From the NCBI RefSeq assembly GCF_002113025.1, contig NZ_NEJH01000010.1, forward strand, positions 1-64,000: a DNA stretch of 64,000 bases, in the 5' to 3' direction. This DNA is from Pseudomonas sp. B28(2017). GTDB taxonomy: Bacteria; Pseudomonadota; Gammaproteobacteria; Pseudomonadales; Pseudomonadaceae. Below the pieces are notes generated by a model. The model saw nothing but the letters and a program-made list of their open reading frames with translations, did not search any database and was not told the origin of the DNA. Numbering within the stretch: the first letter of the stretch is position 1; each line of letters begins with the position of its first letter. The translations under genes were made by a program, and so were the position numbers. Of the stretch, positions 33,990 to 41,914 are shown piece after piece.

Positions 33990-34913
33990 GTGGCTGCCTA
34001 CAATCTGCGTCAACTGAAATACTTCATCACCACCGTCGAGTGCGGCAGCGTCGCCGAGGCCTCGCGCAAGCTGTACATCGCCCAGCCTTCGATCTCCACG
34101 GCCATCAAAGGGCTGGAAGACAGTTTCGGTGTGCAACTGCTGATCCGCCATCACGCCCAGGGCGTGTCGTTGACCCCAAGCGGTGCACGCTTTTACCGCA
34201 AGGCCCAGGAACTGCTGCGCATGGCCAGGGAGTTCGAGCAGAACGCCTTGGCCGACAACGATGTGGTGTCCGGGCAGATCGATATCGGCTGCTTCGAAAC
34301 CGTCGCGCCGCTGTACCTGCCGCAATTGATCGCCGGGTTTTCGGCGTTGTACCCGGGGGTGGAAATTCGCATCCGCGACGGCGAGCAACAAGAGCTGGTG
34401 CAAGGCCTGACCTCCGGCGCCTTCGATCTGGCGATCCTCTACGAGCACGACCTCGACGGCACCATCGAAACCGAACCGCTGATGCCCGCGCAACGGCCTT
34501 ACGCATTGCTACCGGCGGATCACCGCTTTGCCCAGCAGGCGCAAGTGTCGCTGCGAGACCTGTGCCTTGAACCGATGATACTTCTGGACGTGCAGCCGAG
34601 CCGGACCTACTTCGTCAGTCTGTTCGATGAGCTGGGACTGACCCCACGCATCGCCTTCAGCTCGCCATCGATCGAGATGGTGCGCGGTATGGTCGGACAA
34701 GGCTTTGGTTTCTCGATCCTGGTGACCAAGCCGCATTCGGAGTGCACCTACGACGGGCAGAAAGTGGTGTGCGTGGACATCGCCGAAGACGTCACTGGTT
34801 CAGGACTGGTGGCGGCGTGGCTCAAACGCGGGCAACTGACCAAACCGGCGCAGTTGTTTGCTGACTATTGCCGCGAGCAGCTGACTGCCAAGGCTGAAAG
34901 GCCGGCCCCGTAA
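33990..34913 (+). CDS. LysR-family transcriptional regulator (amine cluster)
   Basis: A regulator of 307 residues. The helix-turn-helix is at the N-terminus (LRQLKYFITTVECGSVAEAS, KLYIAQPSISTAIKGLEDSF, about residues 5-50), followed by the effector domain (SGQIDIGCFETVAPLYLPQL). The preferred start is GTG at 33990 with GAGG 7 bp upstream; the open frame continues upstream through the opposite gene without similarity. It is divergent from the aldehyde dehydrogenase-aminotransferase operon and probably activates it. Its stop codon directly abuts that of hrpB. Confidence 0.87.
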   Translation: MAAYNLRQLKYFITTVECGSVAEASRKLYIAQPSISTAIKGLEDSFGVQLLIRHHAQGVSLTPSGARFYRKAQELLRMAREFEQNALADNDVVSGQIDIGCFETVAPLYLPQLIAGFSALYPGVEIRIRDGEQQELVQGLTSGAFDLAILYEHDLDGTIETEPLMPAQRPYALLPADHRFAQQAQVSLRDLCLEPMILLDVQPSRTYFVSLFDELGLTPRIAFSSPSIEMVRGMVGQGFGFSILVTKPHSECTYDGQKVVCVDIAEDVTGSGLVAAWLKRGQLTKPAQLFADYCREQLTAKAERPAP

Positions 34914-37430
34914 CTACTTGCGCGGCTTTATCCGCGCGGTGGCTTCGGCCACCAGCGGATCATCCGGCCAGTAATGCTTCGGATACCGCCCCTTCAAATC
35001 CTTCTTCACCTCGGCGTAGGTGCTGCGCCAGAAGTTGGCCAGATCCTGGGTCACCTGCACCGGCCGCCGCGCCGGGGACAACAGATGCAGCTTGACCACT
35101 TGCCGGCCTCCGGCGATGCGCGGGGTTTCGGCCAGGCCAAACAGCTCCTGCAAGCGCACCGCCAGAATCGGCGGCTGTTCGCTGTAGTCCAGACGAATCG
35201 ACGAGCCCGACGGCACGCTCAAATGATGCGGTGCCAGCTCGTCCAGCCGCTGCGGCAGCGGCCACGGCAGCAGGTTGTGGACGATGTTCGACAGGTCCAG
35301 ATTGGCGAAGTGACTGAGCCGGGAAACCTTGCCCAGATACGGCATCAGCCAGTGTTCCAGGCTTTTCAGCAACGCCGCGTCGCTGACATCCGGCCACTCG
35401 CTCTCGCCCTTGCCGGCGAGGTCCAGTTGCCGCAACAACGCGACCCGCGCCTGCCACTGACGCAGCTCCGGTGTCCACGGCAACAGCTCCAGCCCCTTGC
35501 GCCGCACCAGACTCACCAGCGCCTGGCTGCGTGCGCTTTCGTCGAGGCCGGTGAGCGGTTCACGACTGAGGATCAACTCGCCAACCTTACGCTGACGCTC
35601 GGCCCGCAGTACGCCTTCACGCTCATCCCAATCCAGTTGATCGACGCAGCGCACCTGCTCGGCCAGTACCGAATCGAACAACGCCGGATCGAAGTCCGTC
35701 GCCAGATAAATCCGCTCCTCACGCTGGCCCTGACGACTGCCCAGATCGGCGATCACCAGCCATGGTTGCTTCATCAGGCTGTCCGCCTCGGCGAACAATG
35801 CTGCGCGACCGTTGGCCAAGCGATATTCCGCACCACCGGCACGGCGTTGTTGGGCGACCCGGTCGGGATAGGCCAGCGCCAGCAACGCGCCGAGCCAGCG
35901 CGGGTGATCCGGATCGCTGACCGACTCCGAGGCTTTGCCGCGCAGGTAACCACGATACTGCCGCGCCAGTTGCCGTGCGCGCTGCACTCCCCCCTGGGCA
36001 CCACGCGCGGCGCGCTCTTCGCCAGACAGCAATACCAGTCGGCTGTGCAGGTCCGCCCCGGCACCGCGCAAGATATCGCGCTCGCCGAGCAGCGCCGCGA
36101 CGTCGCAGGCCATGTCCGCTAGCCCCAGCGCCTGGCCACGCAACAATAAATGCGCGATGCGCGGATGCGCCGGCAGTTCGGCCATTGCCTGACCGTGACG
36201 GGTCAGCGCTTCGCCCTCCAGTGCGCCCAAGCGTTCAAGCAAGTCCTGAGCCTGCGCATAAGCCGCTGCGGGTGGAACGTCGAGCCACACCAGTTGACCT
36301 GGTGTCACACCCCAACGCCCCAGTTGCAAGGCCAGCCCGGCGAGGTCCGCCGAAAGGATTTCCGCGGTGCCGTAGGCCGCCAGTTGCTCGTGCTGGTCCT
36401 GGGACCACAAGCGATAACACACGCCGGGCTCAAGGCGCCCGGCCCGGCCCGCGCGCTGGGTGGCACTGGCCTTGGAAATGCGTTGGGTGTCGAGCCGAGT
36501 CATGCCGCTACCGGGATCGAAACGCGGCACCCGCGCCAGCCCGGCATCGATCACCACTCGTACACCGTTGATGGTCAGGCTGGTCTCGGCGATGTTGGTG
36601 GCCAGTACCACTTTGCGTTTGCCTGCCGGTGCCGGATCGATTGCCGCCCGTTGCGCCGTCAGGTCCAGTTCACCATGCAATGGACACAACAGAACCTGTG
36701 GGTTATCGCCCAGCACATCGGCCAGTTGCTGGTGCACACGCCGGATTTCCGCCTGCCCAGGCAGGAACACCAGCACACTGCCGGGCTCGTCGTTCAAGGC
36801 TTCAAGGATGGTCTGCACCAGACGCGGTTCGATGAATTCACCGGCCTGAAACGGCCGCCCCCAGCGCATCGCCACCGGGAACATGCGCCCTTCGCTGCGC
36901 AGGATCGGCGCATTGTCCAGCAACCCGGCCAGGCGCTCGCCTTCCAGGGTCGCGGACATCAGCAGGATTTTCAGCGGTTGGTCATCACGAAACAGTTCGC
37001 GGCCATTGAGGCTCAGGGCCAAGGCAAGGTCGGCGTCGAGGCTGCGTTCATGGAATTCGTCGAAGATCAGCAGGCCCACGCCTTCCAGCGCCGGGTCGTC
37101 CTGCAGGCGCCGGGTGAGGATACCCTCGGTGACCACTTCGATACGGGTGTCGGGGCCGACCTTGCTGTCGAGCCGAATGCGATAGCCCACGGTTTCGCCA
37201 ACCTTCTCCCCCAGCTCACTGGCCAGCCGCTCCGCCGCCGCCCGCGCGGCCAAACGGCGGGGTTCGAGCATCAGGATGGTCTGCCCGGCCAGCCACGGCT
37301 CGTTGAGCAAGGCCAAAGGCACGCGGGTAGTCTTACCGGCGCCGGGCGGTGCTTCGAGCACGGCTTCGTGGCGTGTAGCGAGGGCTTCACGCAGGGCGGG
37401 TAAAACTTCATCGATCGGCAAAGAAATCAT
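34914..37430 (-). CDS. hrpB: ATP-dependent helicase HrpB
   Basis: A DEAH-box helicase of 838 residues, close to the usual size. Walker A is EAPPGAGKTTRVPLAL (about 26-41), the DEAH-type box is DEFHERSLDAD (about 123-133), SAT appears as LMSATLEGERLAG, and motif VI is QRAGRAGRLEPG near residue 330. The long C-terminal region after the helicase core matches HrpB (DEAH_assoc and HrpB_C). The function of HrpB in most bacteria is unclear, with RNA metabolism and virulence roles proposed. It converges on lysR with zero spacing. Confidence 0.93.
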   Translation of the reverse strand: MISLPIDEVLPALREALATRHEAVLEAPPGAGKTTRVPLALLNEPWLAGQTILMLEPRRLAARAAAERLASELGEKVGETVGYRIRLDSKVGPDTRIEVVTEGILTRRLQDDPALEGVGLLIFDEFHERSLDADLALALSLNGRELFRDDQPLKILLMSATLEGERLAGLLDNAPILRSEGRMFPVAMRWGRPFQAGEFIEPRLVQTILEALNDEPGSVLVFLPGQAEIRRVHQQLADVLGDNPQVLLCPLHGELDLTAQRAAIDPAPAGKRKVVLATNIAETSLTINGVRVVIDAGLARVPRFDPGSGMTRLDTQRISKASATQRAGRAGRLEPGVCYRLWSQDQHEQLAAYGTAEILSADLAGLALQLGRWGVTPGQLVWLDVPPAAAYAQAQDLLERLGALEGEALTRHGQAMAELPAHPRIAHLLLRGQALGLADMACDVAALLGERDILRGAGADLHSRLVLLSGEERAARGAQGGVQRARQLARQYRGYLRGKASESVSDPDHPRWLGALLALAYPDRVAQQRRAGGAEYRLANGRAALFAEADSLMKQPWLVIADLGSRQGQREERIYLATDFDPALFDSVLAEQVRCVDQLDWDEREGVLRAERQRKVGELILSREPLTGLDESARSQALVSLVRRKGLELLPWTPELRQWQARVALLRQLDLAGKGESEWPDVSDAALLKSLEHWLMPYLGKVSRLSHFANLDLSNIVHNLLPWPLPQRLDELAPHHLSVPSGSSIRLDYSEQPPILAVRLQELFGLAETPRIAGGRQVVKLHLLSPARRPVQVTQDLANFWRSTYAEVKKDLKGRYPKHYWPDDPLVAEATARIKPRK

Positions 37431-37539
37431 GCTGGCTCCAAAACAGAGGGCCGAGTATAACGGCGAACTGCAAGGCGTTCGTCAGGGTCTTAATTCATAT
37501 CGACGACGTTTCGTTTCGAGATTACCCAGGAGATTTCAA

Positions 37540-37959
37540 ATGCGTGCTCCCTTTCGCCTGATTGGCGGTGTTCTGGTCGCAACCTTGCTGACTCAAGTGA
37601 CGGCCTGCGGTTCGATCTTCTACCCCGATCGCCGTGGCCAGATCGAAGGCAAGATCGACCCGGCCATTGCCGCGCTCGACGCCGTGGGCCTGCTGTTCTA
37701 CATCATTCCCGGCCTGATCGCATTTGCCGTGGACTTCGCCACCGGCGCGATTTACTTCGAACCGGGCAAGACCGCCCAGGTCGACCCGCAAAAACTCAAG
37801 GACGCCATCGGCCCCGACGGCAAGGTCGATAACCGCAAGTTGCAGACTATTCTGGAAAGCGAACTGGGCCGCAGCTTCCCGCTGGACGATCCACGCCTGA
37901 TCCAGAGCAAAGGCAGCACCCAACAACTGGCGATGTTCGGCCTGCAACCAGCCGCGTAA
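37540..37959 (+). CDS. Small lipoprotein of unknown function
   Basis: A 139-residue lipoprotein. The signal peptide MRAPFRLIGGVLVATLLTQV ends in the lipobox VTAC, with the acylated cysteine at residue 23. A hydrophobic segment (AVGLLFYIIPGLIAFAVDFA) is near 48-67 and a soluble C-terminal half follows (DPQKLKDAIGPDGKVDNRKL). AGGAG precedes the ATG. It has the context of PA3962-type hypothetical lipoproteins between hrpB and a CDF transporter. I do not recognise a function. Confidence 0.78.
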   Translation: MRAPFRLIGGVLVATLLTQVTACGSIFYPDRRGQIEGKIDPAIAALDAVGLLFYIIPGLIAFAVDFATGAIYFEPGKTAQVDPQKLKDAIGPDGKVDNRKLQTILESELGRSFPLDDPRLIQSKGSTQQLAMFGLQPAA

Positions 37960-37990
37960 TCCCTGCGCGCGAAAGGACTCTCAAGGAACA

Positions 37991-38896
37991 ATGGCCACTA
38001 TGACCTCCAGCTCCGAACACGCCCGCCTGCTGCGGCTGGCGACCCGTGCCTCGGTGGCGGTGGCCTGCACATTGGTCGTCGCCAAAGCCATCGCCTGGTG
38101 GCTGAGCGGCTCGGTGAGCATGCTCGCCGGGCTCACCGACTCGGCACTCGACGGCGTCACGTCATTGCTCAACCTGCTGGCGGTGCATTACGCCCTGCGC
38201 CCCGCCGACGATGATCATCGCTACGGGCATGGCAAGGCCGAGTCATTGGCGGGCATGGCCCAGGCACTGTTCATTGGCGGCAGTGCGATACTGATTGCGC
38301 TACAGGCCTACGATCGTCTGAGACATCCCGAACCGGTCGGCGCGCCGTGGATCAGTATCGGTGTGATCGTGTTCTCGCTCGCCCTGACCCTCGCATTGCT
38401 GATGCTGCAACATCGGGTGATCAAAGCCACGGGCTCCAATGCCGTGCGTGCCGACTCGCTGCATTACCGTTCGGACCTGCTGCTCAACGGCAGCATTCTG
38501 CTGGCGCTGGTACTGACCGGGTTTGGCTGGAACCAGGTCGACGCCTGGTTTGGTCTGGGCATCGCCGCTTATATCTTTTGGAGCGCGGTGCAGATCGCCC
38601 GGGAGAGTTTTGCGGTGTTGATGGATGAAGAACTGCCACCGGATGTCAGCCAGCACATGCTGGAATTGGCGTGCAGCGTGCCCGGTGTGTTGGGTGCGCA
38701 TGACTTGCGTACGCGGATCTCCGGCAACCAGTGGTTTGTGCAGTTGCATCTGGAGTTGCCGGGGGAACTGACGCTGTCAGTCGCCCACGGCATCAGCGAT
38801 CAGGCGGCCGCGGCCATTCACAGTGCCTACCCGCGCGCCGAAGTGCTGGTGCACGCCGACCCGCGGGAAGTGGTGAAAGCCGCCCGGGCTCAGTAA
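37991..38896 (+). CDS. Cation diffusion facilitator (FieF-like)
   Basis: A 301-residue proton-driven divalent-cation exporter with six membrane helices. Metal-binding residues are in LTDSALDG (about 48-55) in helix 2 and in LHYRSDLL (about 157-164) in helix 5. DDDHRYGHGKAESLAGM is the conserved segment before helix 3. The C-terminal cytoplasmic domain (about 205-295) is complete. Iron or zinc is the likely substrate by similarity to E. coli FieF. An alternative ATG is 9 bp downstream. Its 3' end overlaps the convergent gene by 7 bp. Confidence 0.87.
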   Translation: MATMTSSSEHARLLRLATRASVAVACTLVVAKAIAWWLSGSVSMLAGLTDSALDGVTSLLNLLAVHYALRPADDDHRYGHGKAESLAGMAQALFIGGSAILIALQAYDRLRHPEPVGAPWISIGVIVFSLALTLALLMLQHRVIKATGSNAVRADSLHYRSDLLLNGSILLALVLTGFGWNQVDAWFGLGIAAYIFWSAVQIARESFAVLMDEELPPDVSQHMLELACSVPGVLGAHDLRTRISGNQWFVQLHLELPGELTLSVAHGISDQAAAAIHSAYPRAEVLVHADPREVVKAARAQ

Positions 38897-39933
38897 TTCA
38901 CCTGATAACCGCGACTGCTCAGGCAGTTGCCCTGAGCCTGTCGGTAGGCTTGCACCACCGACGGATCTGGTTGGTAGGTGGCAGTTCGTGGATCGAAACC
39001 ACTCTGCTGCACCGCGTATTGATAACACTCATAGCCATCCCGGCTGACCTGCTCCGGCGACTGACCGTTGGCCGGATACGCCTCCACGTCATAACCATTG
39101 CTGGCGACTGGTGGTTGCGCTTGGCCAACCGGCGGCTCGACCACCTCGTAATCCTGAGTGCTTTCCTGGTAGGCGTAGTACGAACCGGCCGCGAGGAAAA
39201 ACAGCGCCCCGCCGATCCACACCTGTTGGGCATAATCGGGCAGGTAGCGAACACGAATCCCGCGTGGTGGCTGCACCACCTCATAGCGCGGACCGAGCGG
39301 GCGATACCAGTAACCGGCGGAATAGTAATAATCCATGCCACGGTAAGGCACGCGGTAATTACGCTCGGGGAAGCGGTCGATCACCTGGCCAGGCCGATAC
39401 CTAGGCCCGGGTCCCCAGCCGTTACCGCGCCCGTCAGGGTGACCCTGCCAGTTACTGTAATTGGTTGGCGCACCCATATAGCCGTTCCAGCGCTGGTTGT
39501 AATCGTTGCGGTGCGGCTGGTCCTGGTAGTAACCACGCTGCGGCGGCTGGGTCTGGCGCACGGTGTCGGGGCGGGGCTGGATCGGAAAGTCATTGGCCGG
39601 CAGCTGCGGTGGTGGCGGCGGCGAGCGAACCGGGCTGTTGAAATCCGGTGCTGGACGGTTCTGCCACTGGCCATTGTTCTGATGTTGATTCTGACCGTTG
39701 CGCTCGGACTGGCGATTGTCGTTGTTCTGCGCACGGGGCTGGTTCTGCGGCTGGCCGTTTTGCGGAGGCGGCTGGTTGTTGCCACCATGGCCCTGATTAC
39801 CACCCTGATGCCCTTCCTGGCCGTGCTGCCCGCCATCACGGCCATGGTTTTGCGGCTCATCGGCCATCGTTTGCGCAGTGACACTGACACACAGCAAACC
39901 AACTCCGGCCAAACGCCAGATGCGCGCGTTCAT
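38890..39933 (-). CDS. DUF6515-type exported protein, Asn/Gln/Gly/Pro-rich
   Basis: A protein of 347 residues with a signal peptide (MNARIWRLAGVGLLCVSVTA, cleavage near AQTMA). The next 120 residues are low-complexity and rich in N, Q, G, H and P. The tail (from about 185) holds RVPYRGMDYYYSAGYWYRPL and RYEVVQPPRGIRVRYLPDYA, a hydrophobic segment and conserved cysteines in YECYQYA and GNCLSSRGY. The C-terminal pattern matches the DUF6515 family, as I recall it. The start at 39933 is favoured by GAGGA 6 bp upstream over the ATG at 39945. Function unknown. Confidence 0.72.
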   Translation of the reverse strand: MNARIWRLAGVGLLCVSVTAQTMADEPQNHGRDGGQHGQEGHQGGNQGHGGNNQPPPQNGQPQNQPRAQNNDNRQSERNGQNQHQNNGQWQNRPAPDFNSPVRSPPPPPQLPANDFPIQPRPDTVRQTQPPQRGYYQDQPHRNDYNQRWNGYMGAPTNYSNWQGHPDGRGNGWGPGPRYRPGQVIDRFPERNYRVPYRGMDYYYSAGYWYRPLGPRYEVVQPPRGIRVRYLPDYAQQVWIGGALFFLAAGSYYAYQESTQDYEVVEPPVGQAQPPVASNGYDVEAYPANGQSPEQVSRDGYECYQYAVQQSGFDPRTATYQPDPSVVQAYRQAQGNCLSSRGYQVNY

Positions 39934-39945
39934 GCTTTTCCTCAT

Positions 39946-40383
39946 TGCGGGTTAGGGCCTGTACATAAGACTGGGAAAGCACGGGCCGGTTCTGCTACAG
40001 GTTATCAGTCACGCAACTTATTTATTGAGGGCTGAGTGTCAATTCGCGGCAGTAAATTACGCGCAAGAAAAAGGGGAGACCCGTCGGCCTCCCCTTGGAG
40101 AACTTCGTCCTGGCTCGACGCTTTTGACGTCGGCTCACCTCACGCCGTCTTCTGGACAGTGTGTAGCTCGGGGGCCGGCACGTCCCCGGTGGGGGTGGCG
40201 ACCGCGGCGGGCCTGATTGGGCGAGCCGCACTGGACTGTTTGTCCGAGCAGTGATTCTGGTGATAAGAATAGGCTGGGAGCGCCGGCAGATGATTGCGAA
40301 GATTGCTGAATTAAACATCACTTGCGCAATTTTTAACCCTGGATAGATAATCTGTCGCAATAGTTACGACAAAGGATTGATTG
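39946..40383. other. 438-bp intergenic region with putative sRNA
   Basis: No protein gene is convincing here. The region holds the minus-strand structured RNA candidate at 40066-40260. Its right end (40320-40383) is AT-rich and should contain the promoter of the Lrp/AsnC gene. Confidence 0.6.
40066..40260 (-). ncRNA. Putative structured small RNA of about 195 nt
   Basis: Read on the minus strand, the region ends in a canonical Rho-independent terminator: AAGGGGAG, a 10-base loop, CTCCCCTT and then UUU. Upstream are several strong hairpins: GGAC-AAACA-GUCC, GCGGC paired with GCCGC, GGGG paired with CCCC around ACGUGCCGG, and CGACG-UCAAAAG-CGUCG. A -10-like CCTATTCTT (minus strand, around 40263-40273) resembles the RpoS type, with a poor -35. 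No protein gene on this strand needs that terminator. I do not recognise a known Rfam family. Confidence 0.5.
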
Positions 40384-40863
40384 ATGAGCAAGCTCGACCG
40401 TTACGACCTGAGTATTTTGGCGGAATTGCAGCGCGACGCACGCATCTCCAACCAGGAGCTGGCCGAGCGCATCGGCCTGTCGCCTTCGCCGTGCTCGCGG
40501 CGGGTCAAGCAACTGGAAGACGACGGCTACATTTCCCGCCAGGTCGCCCTGCTCGACCGCAAAATGCTCGGCCTGAGCCTGACGGCCTACGTGCTGATCG
40601 GCATGGACCGTCACACGCCGGAGCGTTTCGAAAACTTCGAAGCAGCCATCCGCACCTTGCCCCAGGTGCTCGAATGCAGCCTGGTGACCGGGATGGATGC
40701 CGACTATCAACTCAAGGTCGTGGTGCCGGACATGGATCACTACCAGAAACTGCTGCTGGGGCATCTGACCCGGATTGAAGGGGTGACCAGCGTGCGCTCG
40801 AGTTTTGTACTCAATCAGGTGCTCAACAGCACTGAACTGCCGTTGACTCATCTGCGTAGTTAA
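40384..40863 (+). CDS. Lrp/AsnC-family transcriptional regulator
   Basis: A 159-residue regulator. The helix-turn-helix covers about residues 3-50 (LDRYDLSILAELQRDARISN, ELAERIGLSPSPCSRRVKQL), and the C-terminal RAM domain (about 65-150) is complete. Start ATG at 40384 is preceded by AAGGA; a TTG lies directly before it. Context matches PA3965. Its target is not obvious; the neighbours are not amino-acid genes. Autoregulation is likely. Confidence 0.88.
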   Translation: MSKLDRYDLSILAELQRDARISNQELAERIGLSPSPCSRRVKQLEDDGYISRQVALLDRKMLGLSLTAYVLIGMDRHTPERFENFEAAIRTLPQVLECSLVTGMDADYQLKVVVPDMDHYQKLLLGHLTRIEGVTSVRSSFVLNQVLNSTELPLTHLRS

Positions 40864-40865
40864 GG

Positions 40866-40887
40866 CTTCGCGAGCAGGCTCGCGAAG
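40866..40887. repeat. Collapsed REP palindrome (TTCGCGAG-ended type)
   Basis: CTTCGCGAG, loop CAGG, CTCGCGAAG: a perfect 9-bp inverted repeat 3 bp after the Lrp/AsnC stop. It equals the outer arms of an inverse-direct REPIN with the inner parts lost, the reciprocal of the palindromes at 27826 and 43486. Confidence 0.75.
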
Positions 40888-41003
40888 AGGCCGGCCCAGG
40901 CGACGAATGACTGCGACACACCGACGCAGGTCAATACTGCACGAAGCCAGTGCGGCGTATACTCGCCGCGCCCTTTTAGCCTCGCCTGCGCCGGAGATGT
41001 TCG

Positions 41004-41213
41004 ATGGATCCTGCAGTATTCGAAGAGTGGATGATGACCGGACTGGTCACGATCCTGATCATTTTCATGGGTTTCATCGTCTGGGATCTGGCGAAGAAGT
41101 CCAAGGCCGGGCGCTTTGGATCTTTCATCCTGTTCTTCGTGCTCGGCCTTGGTGTGGCTGCATTCGTGATCAAAAGTGTGGTCATCGGCCTGATCGAAAC
41201 CGGCACTTTATAA
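41004..41213 (+). CDS. DUF2788 small membrane protein
   Basis: A 69-residue protein with two transmembrane helices (TGLVTILIIFMGFIVWDL at about 12-29 and FILFFVLGLGVAAFVIKSVV at about 41-60) joined by a basic loop (AKKSKAGRFG). Size and sequence match DUF2788. CCGGAG lies 8 bp before the ATG. It overlaps the end of rluE tail-to-tail by 6 bp. Function unknown. Confidence 0.82.
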   Translation: MDPAVFEEWMMTGLVTILIIFMGFIVWDLAKKSKAGRFGSFILFFVLGLGVAAFVIKSVVIGLIETGTL

Positions 41214-41843
41214 GCGCGCCGGTGCTTCTTTCCACTGGCCCTGATCGAGCCCTTCGATCGTCCAGTCACCGATCCTGACCCGTACCAGGCGCAACGTCGG
41301 CAAACCGACCGCAGCCGTCATGCGCCGCACCTGCCGGTTGCGCCCTTCGCGAATCACCAACTCCAGCCAACTGGTCGGTACGCTTTTACGAAAGCGCACC
41401 GGCGGATTGCGCGGCCACAGCTCGGGCTCGTCCAGTTGTCGCGCCTCGGCGGGCAAGGTCATGCCGTCATTCAACTCAACCCCGTCACGCAAGCGCTGCA
41501 ATTGCTCGGCGCTCGGCTCGCCCTCGACCTGTACCCAATAGGTCTTGGCCAGTTTGTGTTTCGGGTCGGCGATCCGTGCCTGAAGCTGACCGTCGTTGGT
41601 CAGCAGCAACAAGCCTTCGCTGTCGCGGTCCAGCCGTCCGGCCGGATAGATGCCCGGTACATCGATGTAATCCTTGAGCGTAGCGCGCCCTTCGCCGTCA
41701 CTGAATTGCGTCAGCACATCGAACGGCTTGTTGAACAGGATCAGTTTGGGCTCGGCCGGTGGCGCCTTGGCGACACGGCGCTGGGCTGTTGGGGACGGCT
41801 TCGCGCCAGGGCGACGGGAAGGTGGACGAGATGGACGCGACAT
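41208..41843 (-). CDS. rluE: 23S rRNA pseudouridine(2457) synthase
   Basis: A 211-residue RsuA/RluE-family pseudouridine synthase. The catalytic aspartate is in AGRLDRDSEGLLLLTNDG near residue 70, and LAKTYWVQVEG and IREGRNRQVRRMTAAVG are the other family blocks. The absence of an S4 domain and a basic N-terminal tail (SRPSRPPSRRPGAKPS) fit RluE, which modifies U2457 in the peptidyl-transferase region of E. coli 23S rRNA. The ATG at 41843 is preferred to a TTG two codons upstream. Confidence 0.88.
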   Translation of the reverse strand: MSRPSRPPSRRPGAKPSPTAQRRVAKAPPAEPKLILFNKPFDVLTQFSDGEGRATLKDYIDVPGIYPAGRLDRDSEGLLLLTNDGQLQARIADPKHKLAKTYWVQVEGEPSAEQLQRLRDGVELNDGMTLPAEARQLDEPELWPRNPPVRFRKSVPTSWLELVIREGRNRQVRRMTAAVGLPTLRLVRVRIGDWTIEGLDQGQWKEAPARL

Positions 41844-41861
41844 GGGCAAAACAACATCTAA

Positions 41862-41894
41862 CGGTCAGGGCTGCTAATGCTAGTGCCCTGACCG
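41862..41894 (-). terminator. Hairpin between amn and rluE
   Basis: GGTCAGGGC (41863-41871) pairs with GCCCTGACC (41885-41893) around a 13-base loop, 21 bp after the amn stop. No U tract is present. It may attenuate read-through into rluE or stabilise the amn transcript. Confidence 0.45.
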
Positions 41895-41914
41895 CCAAAT
41901 GACTATGACAACCG

